Of a stretch of 5,547 nt of DNA, positions 1 through 5,547 are shown one piece after another. The translations under genes were made by a program, and so were the position numbers. Source of the stretch: Flavobacterium sp. (GTDB taxonomy: Bacteria; Bacteroidota; Bacteroidia; Flavobacteriales; Flavobacteriaceae); contig DMHA01000329.1 in assembly GCA_003449615.1 (NCBI GenBank), forward strand, positions 1-5,547, given 5' to 3'. The notes under the pieces were generated by a model, which saw nothing but the letters and a program-made list of their open reading frames with translations, was not told where the DNA came from and made no database searches. Position 1 is the stretch's first letter, and the number at the start of each line of letters is the position of its first letter.

Positions 1-1553
<1,553 letters not shown>

Positions 1554-1557
1554 AATA

Positions 1558-1579
1558 GAAATTACGATGAAATTACGAT
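1558..1579. repeat. Perfect 11-bp tandem duplication over a stop codon
   Basis: The 11-mer GAAATTACGAT occurs twice head to tail (1558-1568 and 1569-1579). The right copy contains the stop codon (1573-1575) and the last sense codon region of the DUF6495-like gene. The left copy lies just downstream of the gene. The stop is kept, so the protein would be the same with one copy. This is probably a replication-slippage event. Confidence 0.85.
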
Positions 1580-2046
1580 TCAATAATCGAAATTATTTGT
1601 TTGAATAATTGTCCGTCGCTCAAAAACGCTCCTTGTTGTATCAATTGAAAAATAGAACTGTTGCGCTCTTCGGTAAAAAATTTTCTACCCGTTTTCATTT
1701 CGATAGTATCGGTAAACATATTGTCAATGAGCCATTGCAAACCGTCTTTGGTTAAAAAATCGGTTTCAGGCACCAATGATTTCAACACTATAGATTGTAT
1801 ATCTTTATCAAAACATTGAAAAAGGAAAATATGATTTTTAGAAAAATGTTCTAAATATTCTACTCTGCCCAAAACGCCTTCCCAAACCAAATCAGAGAAA
1901 ACGTCTAATTCCTGTTCGGCAACTTCTGGTTTTTCGATTTTAATTTTGTCCCATTCTGCTTTATCAATAGCTTGGGTTGATAGGAAATTGATGAATTCTT
2001 GGTGTAATTCTTCAAATTGTTCTTTGGTTAATCTTGAGTATTTCAT
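1573..2046 (-). CDS. Uncharacterised 157-residue protein, DUF6495-like
   Basis: No function is known to me. The sequence resembles from memory the flavobacterial DUF6495 family; the gene call is firm and the family name moderately so. It starts MKYSRLTKEQFEEL at ATG 2046. It is acidic and appears mostly helical, with no signal peptide, membrane segment or recognised catalytic motif. The parts that look most family-like are the N-terminal helix (about 5-25), the acidic stretch with DVFSDLVWEGVL (48-59), YLEHFSKNHIFLF (64-76) and a C-terminal segment IFQLIQQGAFLSDGQLF (about 131-147). No SD sequence is visible. The leader ends in heptamer repeats, and a three-codon ORF overlaps its start codon. 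It follows the rplI terminator by about 75 bp and precedes ligA by 76 bp on the same strand. I see no convincing promoter of its own. Confidence 0.85.
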   Translation of the reverse strand: MKYSRLTKEQFEELHQEFINFLSTQAIDKAEWDKIKIEKPEVAEQELDVFSDLVWEGVLGRVEYLEHFSKNHIFLFQCFDKDIQSIVLKSLVPETDFLTKDGLQWLIDNMFTDTIEMKTGRKFFTEERNSSIFQLIQQGAFLSDGQLFKQIISIIES

Positions 2047-2050
2047 TCCA

Positions 2051-2117
2051 TTTTAGATTTAGGATTTTAGATTTTAGATTAAACGCAAAAGACCGTTAAT
2101 TCTAAATAATCTAAAAT
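2051..2117. repeat. Heptamer array (ttttaga x4) with a nearby inverted copy
   Basis: Four contiguous 7-mers lie at 2051-2057, 2058-2064, 2065-2071 and 2072-2078. They read ttttaga, tttagga, ttttaga, ttttaga. An inverted copy (aatctaaaat, 2108-2117) can pair perfectly over 10 bp with attttagatt at either 2064-2073 or 2071-2080. On the transcribed strand this is an AATCTAAAATCT-type array directly before the start codon of the DUF6495-like gene. From memory, similar heptamers are common between flavobacterial genes. It may be slippage-generated spacer or part of an AT-rich hairpin in the leader. Confidence 0.7.
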
Positions 2118-2121
2118 TAGA

Positions 2122-2153
2122 CAAACAAAAAAATCCCGACTTTCATCGGGATT
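2122..2153 (-). terminator. Intrinsic terminator of the rpsF-rpsR-rplI operon
   Basis: In the minus-strand RNA an 8-bp stem AATCCCGA/TCGGGATT (2146-2153 with 2132-2139) closes a 6-nt loop and runs into a T-rich tract (TTTTTTTGTTTG). It begins 20 nt after the rplI stop codon. This is a classic rho-independent terminator placed at the end of the operon. Confidence 0.9.
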
Positions 2154-2173
2154 CAATTATATAGTTTTAAAAA

Positions 2174-2617
2174 TTATGCTTTTTCAGCAACGATTTCATA
2201 AGCTAATTCGACTACAACATCTCGGTGTAATCTGATGCTTGCAGCATATTTACCTGTACGTTTTACGATACCGCTAGTGATAAATTTTCTTTCAATAGTT
2301 TGTCCAGCTTTTTCCAAAGCTTCGGCAATATCAATGTTTGTGATAGATCCAAAAAGTTTTTCTCCGCCTGCTTTCGCAAAGATTTTAATTTCTAATGCTT
2401 TCAAGGTTTCGGCTAAAGATTTTGCATCGTTAACCAACTTTTCTTCTTTATGCGCTCTTTGTTTTAGATTTTCAGCCAATACTTTCTTTGCAGAAGGAGT
2501 AGCCAATTGTCCAAAACCTTGTGGAATTAAAAAGTTACGACCGTAACCGTTTTTAACATTAACCACATCGTCTTTAAAACCTAAATTTTGAACGTCTTTT
2601 TTTAATATAATTTCCAT
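2174..2617 (-). CDS. rplI: Large-subunit ribosomal protein bL9
   Basis: Binds 23S rRNA near the L1 stalk base with its N-terminal domain and reaches outward along the ribosome, helping to keep the reading frame and ribosome spacing. At 147 residues it has the normal bacterial length. The N-terminal domain (about 1-40) has MEIILKKDVQNLG and the signature KNGYGRNFLIPQGFG. A long connecting helix (about 41-75) is rich in Lys, Glu and Ala. The C-terminal domain has GGEKLFGSIT and TGKYAASIRLHRDV. It starts at ATG 2617 and ends TAA at 2174. It is the last gene of the ribosomal operon, separated from rpsR by 69 nt that contain a hairpin and an SD-like AAAGGA. The spacer is unusually structured compared with the 5-nt rpsF-rpsR gap, suggesting separate control of bL9 output (inference). 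Confidence 0.98.
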   Translation of the reverse strand: MEIILKKDVQNLGFKDDVVNVKNGYGRNFLIPQGFGQLATPSAKKVLAENLKQRAHKEEKLVNDAKSLAETLKALEIKIFAKAGGEKLFGSITNIDIAEALEKAGQTIERKFITSGIVKRTGKYAASIRLHRDVVVELAYEIVAEKA

Positions 2618-2624
2618 GTTGTTG

Positions 2625-2630
2625 TCCTTT
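2625..2630 (-). promoter_or_regulatory. SD-like ribosome binding site of rplI
   Basis: The mRNA reads AAAGGA followed by 7 nt and then ATG at 2617. AAAGGA can pair with UCCUUU in the canonical Bacteroidetes 16S rRNA 3' tail. It stands out because rpsR and rpsF show no SD and Bacteroidetes generally do not use one. It may be a chance A/G-rich stretch. Confidence 0.45.
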
Positions 2631-2644
2631 GTTATTTGAAGTTA

Positions 2645-2663
2645 GTCCCGATTTTATCGGGAC
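2645..2663 (-). promoter_or_regulatory. Hairpin inside the operon, between rpsR and rplI
   Basis: GTCCCGAT and ATCGGGAC (2656-2663 with 2645-2652 in transcript order) form a perfect 8-bp GC-containing stem with a 3-nt loop. It begins 23 nt after the rpsR stop and ends 14 nt before the SD-like site of rplI. The RNA after it (TAACTTCAAATAAC) has no U tract, so it is not a normal terminator for this operon. It could protect the upstream mRNA end, mark a processing site or tune rplI translation. It shares the CCCGA/TCGGG core with the operon terminator. Confidence 0.65.
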
Positions 2664-2686
2664 AACAAACTGATTTTTTTTTAATA

Positions 2687-2983
2687 TTATTTTAGCAGAT
2701 CGGCCACATAAGGCATTAATGCTAAGTGACGCGCTCTTTTAACAGCGACTGACACTTTTCTTTGAAATTTTAATGAAGTTCCTGTTAAACGACGAGGAAG
2801 AATTTTTCCTTGTTCATTCACAAATTTCAATAAGAAATCAGCATCTTTATAATCGATGTATTTGATACCTGATTTTTTGAAACGACAATACTTTTTAGTT
2901 TTGTTGGTTTCTATGTTCAAAGGCGTTAGATACCTGATATCTCCGTCTTTTTTTCCTGAAGCAGATTGTTGTAATGTTGCCAT
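2687..2983 (-). CDS. rpsR: Small-subunit ribosomal protein bS18
   Basis: Binds 16S rRNA in the platform as a heterodimer with bS6. At 98 residues it is longer than E. coli bS18 (75) because of an N-terminal extension (about 1-25, [17 protein letters not shown]). The core has [18 protein letters not shown] (30-47), [16 protein letters not shown] and [12 protein letters not shown] near the end. It starts at ATG 2983, only 5 nt after the rpsF stop, so the two are surely co-transcribed and probably translationally coupled. No SD sequence precedes it. In the Flavobacterium johnsoniae ribosome structure bS18, bS6 and bS21 together sequester the anti-SD tail of 16S rRNA. Some other Bacteroidetes classes have a strong SD ahead of the bS18 gene; that is not the case here, matching the flavobacterial pattern. 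Confidence 0.98.
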   Translation of the reverse strand: MATLQQSASGKKDGDIRYLTPLNIETNKTKKYCRFKKSGIKYIDYKDADFLLKFVNEQGKILPRRLTGTSLKFQRKVSVAVKRARHLALMPYVADLLK

Positions 2984-2988
2984 AATGA

Positions 2989-3330
2989 TTAAGCTTTTGT
3001 TGATTTAAATTTGGCTCTTCTTCTTTCAGCCCAAGAGATAGCGTGTTTGTCAAGACTTACTGTCAAGAAACGCATCACTCTTTCGTCACGTCTAAATTCA
3101 GTTTCAAAAGCAATAAGAACTTCTCCTGCTACTTTGAATTCAAATAAGTGGTAGAAGCCACTTTTCTTGTTTTGGATTTCGTAAGCCATTTTTTTTAGGC
3201 CCCAATCCTCTTTCGATACCATTTCAGCTCCTCTACTTGTAAGAAAATCTTCAAATTTGCTTACTGTTTCCTTTACCTGAACTTCAGATAAAACGGGATT
3301 TAAAATGAAAACAGTTTCATAATGATTCAT
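2989..3330 (-). CDS. rpsF: Small-subunit ribosomal protein bS6
   Basis: Platform protein of the 30S subunit that pairs with bS18 on 16S rRNA. At 113 residues it covers the single ferredoxin-like domain: [16 protein letters not shown] (first strand), [23 protein letters not shown] (centre) and [18 protein letters not shown] (last strand). A basic C-terminal tail, [13 protein letters not shown], follows. The start is ATG 3330, giving the normal N-terminus; no SD precedes it and the leader is almost only A and T. It is the first gene of the operon, with a good promoter 31 bp upstream. The predicted leader of about 25 nt seems too short for the S6:S18-binding leader RNA described in other bacteria. 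bS6 also contributes to anti-SD occlusion in this phylum (established for F. johnsoniae). Confidence 0.98.
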   Translation of the reverse strand: MNHYETVFILNPVLSEVQVKETVSKFEDFLTSRGAEMVSKEDWGLKKMAYEIQNKKSGFYHLFEFKVAGEVLIAFETEFRRDERVMRFLTVSLDKHAISWAERRRAKFKSTKA

Positions 3331-3345
3331 AAATAATTTATTTAT
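3329..3345. repeat. 17-bp all-AT palindrome at the rpsF start codon
   Basis: ataaataa-t-ttatttat is a perfect inverted repeat with a single central base. It overlaps the first two bases of the rpsF start codon and lies just downstream of the predicted transcription start. In RNA it could form a weak 7-bp A-U hairpin. It may be chance in such an AT-only stretch. Confidence 0.5.
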
Positions 3346-3360
3346 TTGTTAAATTGGGTG

Positions 3361-3391
3361 CAAAAGTAATGTTTTATTTCTAATCTACAAA
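3361..3391 (-). promoter_or_regulatory. Bacteroidetes-type promoter of rpsF-rpsR-rplI
   Basis: On the minus strand TTTG (3391-3388) is followed by 19 nt and then TACTTTTG (3368-3361). This matches the primary sigma factor consensus of Bacteroidetes, TTTG at -33 and TAnnTTTG at -7, exactly in both boxes and in a normal spacing. Transcription should begin a few bases on, near 3354-3357, leaving a leader of about 25 nt before the rpsF ATG at 3330. It is the only full match I found in the intergenic regions of the window. Confidence 0.85.
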
Positions 3392-3455
3392 CGAAAAATT
3401 TTAATATATTGAAGCCAAAATCATTTTTAACCCAATAAATAGCAATTCCTTAATA

Positions 3456-3479
3456 AATTTTCAAAAAAAATTGAAAATT
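3456..3479. repeat. Small AT-rich inverted repeat
   Basis: aattttcaa (3456-3464) and ttgaaaatt (3471-3479) form a perfect 9-bp stem around a loop of six A residues. No T tract follows on either strand, so a terminator role is not supported. It may only reflect the very high AT content here. Confidence 0.4.
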
Positions 3480-3575
3480 AAGGTTCTACTAGTATTTGTG
3501 TGGAATTCCAAATATTTTAACAGTTAAGAAAATTTGTTCTTTTGGAAATAGTATGAAAATTTAGCTTATTTTTTC

Positions 3576-3641
3576 AAACCATTAAGATTAAGGTTCATTA
3601 AGAGGATTGAAACTTAATTTTCTTAATGAACTTAATGGTTT
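3576..3641. repeat. Long imperfect inverted repeat of CATTAAG/CTTAATG units
   Basis: The left arm 3576-3586 plus 3594-3603 pairs perfectly (21 bp) with the right arm 3621-3641 when a 7-nt bulge (attaagg, 3587-3593) is looped out; the loop is 17 nt (3604-3620). The element is built from repeats of one short motif: attaag at 3581, 3587 and 3597, and cttaat at 3613, 3622 and 3631. It lies between priA and the rpsF promoter. No T tract follows on the minus strand, though a T-rich stretch (TTTATTTATTTG) follows on the plus strand. It could be a REP-like dispersed palindrome or a terminator or processing hairpin for the priA transcript (inference). Confidence 0.75.
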
Positions 3642-3777
3642 ATTTATTTGTGGCTACCTTTTGTAGGCTGATTAATTTTAATTGTTTTTAGCTTTTCACA
3701 CAAATCCCAGTTGAACCAAATAAAAAAATAATAGCTATAAGAAAAATGAGACTTATTTGAAAAAATTAAACAATCAA

Positions 3778-5547
3778 CTAATAGAAATCAACATTTACAG
3801 CTATTTTTATAGACCTGTATTGCGAAACAACATCAAAACTATTTAGTATTTTCTCGACGGTTTTTTTTGTGCCTTGCAAGGACTGATTTGTTGGGATTTT
3901 TATCATTATGGTTCGAATGTATTCGTTCCTAATTCTGGAAATTGGGGGTTCCTCTGGACCTAGAACCGGAATAGTGAAATTTTGTTGCAACACTTGATAC
4001 AACCACATCGAACCTTCTTTGAGTTTGTCGAAATCTCGATGTTTCAATGTCAACTTTATCAATTTGAAATAAGGAGGATATTTATAGATTTGTCTTTCAT
4101 ACAATTGCTCTTTGTACATTCCGATATAATTATTATGAACAACTTGCTGAATCGTATTGTTTTCTGGATTATAGGTTTGAATGATTACTTTTCCTTGTTT
4201 TTCGGAACGACCCGAACGACCAGAAACCTGTGTCATCATTTGATAACTTCGCTCGAAAGCCCTAAAATCCGGATGATACAACATATTGTCTGCGTTCATA
4301 ATTCCCACCAAACTCACATTATCAAAATCTAAACCTTTGGCGAGCATTTGGGTTCCCACCAGAATTTCGATTTCTCGATTTTTGAAACTATCAATGATTC
4401 TTTCAAAGCCAAATTTTCCCCGAGTTGTGTCTTGATCCATTCTTCCAATTTTGGTATTTGGAAACAATTCGAGCAATTCTTGTTGGATTTGTTCGGTTCC
4501 AAAACCTTTTGTGGTAAGATGAACGCTGGTACAAGCATGACAATTCGTTGGTTTTGCCATCGAATAACCACAGTAATGACAACGCAACTGATTTTTATAT
4601 TTATGATAAGTCAAACTCACATCGCATTGCGGACATTGCGGCACGTGACCACAAGTTAAACATTCGATTATTGGCGAATATCCGCGGCGGTTTTGAAACA
4701 AAATTACCTGTTCGCCCAAAGATAAAGCGGTGGTAATTTCTGCAATTAAAGTATCGCTAAAATGTCCTGACATTTGCTTGCGAAAATATTTGTCTTTCAA
4801 ATCGACCAATTCAATTTTGGGCATTTTGACATTACCATATCTTGCGAAAATTTCGACCAAACCATATTTCCCCGATTGGGCATTAAAATAGGATTCAATA
4901 CTTGGCGTTGCCGAACCCAAAAGGACTTTTGCTTTGTGACTATTTGCCAATACAATCGAAGCATCTCGGGCGTGATAGCGTGGTGAAGGATCAACCTGTT
5001 TGAAAGTTTGCTCGTGTTCTTCATCGACAATAACCAATCCCAAATCAGAAAATGGCAAAAAAAGTGCTGACCTTGCTCCTATTACAATTTGTGCTTTTGA
5101 CGAATGTTCCAAAACTTGTTGCCAGACTTCTACCCTTTCGTTATTGCTATATTTGGAATGAAAAACGGCTACTTTATTACCAAAATAATCACGCAATCTT
5201 CCCACCAATTGAGTTGTTAGCGCAATTTCTGGCAATAAATACAGGATTTGTTTTTCTTCTTTTATATACTCTTCAATGAGTTTGATGTAGATTTCGGTTT
5301 TGCCGCTTGCCGTTACGCCGTGCAAAAGACAAACTTCTTTTTGGATAAAACTTTGCTTGATTTCTTCAAAAGCTTTTTGTTGGGCTTCGCTTAATTGCAA
5401 TAGTTCTTCTTTGGTTTCCCCAGAGAAATTTACACGATCCACTTGAATGTAATATTCCTCGAAAATTTCTTTGTCGATTAATGTCTTAACAATAGTTGAA
5501 GTTGATTTTGCCGATTCAATTAACTTTTTGACGGTAATTGGCTTTTT
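3778..5547 (-). CDS. priA: Primosomal helicase PriA, N-terminus cut by window edge
   Basis: 3'-to-5' superfamily 2 DNA helicase that recognises stalled or collapsed forks and reloads the replicative helicase. 589 residues are visible; a full flavobacterial protein is about 815, so roughly 225 residues (3'-DNA-binding and winged-helix domains) lie beyond the edge. The frame is open to base 5547, so the true start is outside; a GTG at 5442 is internal. Numbering from the first visible residue: Walker A GVTASGKT (77-84), DEEH box (175-178), GSATPS (211-216), FQNRRGYSP (284-292), GTQMLAKG (398-405) and QVSGRSGR (440-447). A zinc-binding insert has all eight cysteines in four pairs: 296/299, 305/308, 323/326, 336/339. 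The C-terminal domain ends normally with VNVDFY and TAG at 3778. All catalytic motifs are intact. It is followed by the 447-bp gap, so it is probably a separate transcription unit from rpsF. Confidence 0.98.
   Translation of the reverse strand, partial: KKPITVKKLIESAKSTSTIVKTLIDKEIFEEYYIQVDRVNFSGETKEELLQLSEAQQKAFEEIKQSFIQKEVCLLHGVTASGKTEIYIKLIEEYIKEEKQILYLLPEIALTTQLVGRLRDYFGNKVAVFHSKYSNNERVEVWQQVLEHSSKAQIVIGARSALFLPFSDLGLVIVDEEHEQTFKQVDPSPRYHARDASIVLANSHKAKVLLGSATPSIESYFNAQSGKYGLVEIFARYGNVKMPKIELVDLKDKYFRKQMSGHFSDTLIAEITTALSLGEQVILFQNRRGYSPIIECLTCGHVPQCPQCDVSLTYHKYKNQLRCHYCGYSMAKPTNCHACTSVHLTTKGFGTEQIQQELLELFPNTKIGRMDQDTTRGKFGFERIIDSFKNREIEILVGTQMLAKGLDFDNVSLVGIMNADNMLYHPDFRAFERSYQMMTQVSGRSGRSEKQGKVIIQTYNPENNTIQQVVHNNYIGMYKEQLYERQIYKYPPYFKLIKLTLKHRDFDKLKEGSMWLYQVLQQNFTIPVLGPEEPPISRIRNEYIRTIMIKIPTNQSLQGTKKTVEKILNSFDVVSQYRSIKIAVNVDFY

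Larger units (their letters stand above)
3331..3777. other. Gene-free 447-bp gap between priA and rpsF
   Basis: No coding sequence is supportable on either strand; open frames are very short and AT-rich. From right to left in transcription order it holds the priA 3' trailer, in which a weak 5-bp ATAAG/CTTAT stem is followed by AGCTATTATTTTTTT (about 3724-3747) as the only, poor, terminator candidate. It then has the long CTTAATG/CATTAAG hairpin (3576-3641), a small AT hairpin (3456-3479), the rpsF promoter (3361-3391) and the short rpsF leader. It is by far the longest non-coding stretch in the window. Confidence 0.8.

Noticed and set aside
2081..2100. Promoter for the DUF6495-like gene around GGTCTTTTGCG on the minus strand
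   Set aside because: Only the TTTG half of the -7 box matches and there is no well-spaced TTTG at -33.
2235..2546. 103-codon plus-strand open frame opposite rplI
   Set aside because: It is the antisense of bL9 and its composition follows from the reverse complement of that gene.
3331..3357. S6:S18-binding autoregulatory leader of rpsF
   Set aside because: The predicted leader is about 25 nt of nearly pure A/T and has no room for the structured element known elsewhere.
3626..3691. 21-residue hydrophobic plus-strand ORF (MNLMVYLFVATF...) starting in the right arm of the long hairpin
   Set aside because: It begins in repeat sequence, has no recognisable promoter or ribosome site, and its hydrophobic composition is expected from T-rich DNA.
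3982..5279. Several plus- and minus-strand open frames inside priA
   Set aside because: All overlap the intact PriA frame, which carries every helicase motif and the eight zinc-binding cysteines.
5440..5442. GTG as the start of priA
   Set aside because: The frame stays open to the window edge with PriA-like sequence upstream, and starting here would drop the N-terminal DNA-binding domains.

Overview
The window is about 5.5 kb of AT-rich, ordinary core chromosome from a member of the Bacteroidetes, most likely Flavobacterium or a close Flavobacteriaceae relative. The assignment rests on three things: the protein sequences (bS6, bS18, bL9, LigA and a DUF6495-type protein) look flavobacterial, the one clear promoter has the Bacteroidetes form TTTG-N19-TAnnTTTG, and most genes lack Shine-Dalgarno sequences. 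Every gene lies on the minus strand, so transcription runs from high to low coordinates.

In transcription order the layout is as follows. priA (primosomal helicase) enters from the right edge without its N-terminal part and stops at 3778. A gene-free gap of 447 bp follows, holding a long imperfect hairpin and then a good promoter at 3361-3391. The ribosomal protein operon rpsF-rpsR-rplI (bS6, bS18, bL9) spans 3330-2174 and ends in a clear intrinsic terminator at 2122-2153. Next come a short heptamer-repeat spacer, a 157-residue protein of unknown function (DUF6495-like), a 76-bp gap with a 16-bp-stem hairpin, and ligA (NAD-dependent DNA ligase), which leaves through the left edge without its C-terminal part.

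The genes serve two core functions. priA and ligA belong to replication restart and DNA joining. rpsF, rpsR and rplI encode ribosome parts, and bS6 and bS18 are two of the three proteins known to hide the anti-Shine-Dalgarno tail in Bacteroidetes ribosomes. I see no mobile element, CRISPR array, tRNA, rRNA, defence cassette or sign of recent transfer, and no gene system that looks new. The points most worth a second look are small and lie between genes: a possible competing RNA structure around an SD-like site ahead of rplI, the hairpin touching the ligA start, the long hairpin ahead of the ribosomal operon, and the uncharacterised DUF6495-like gene.
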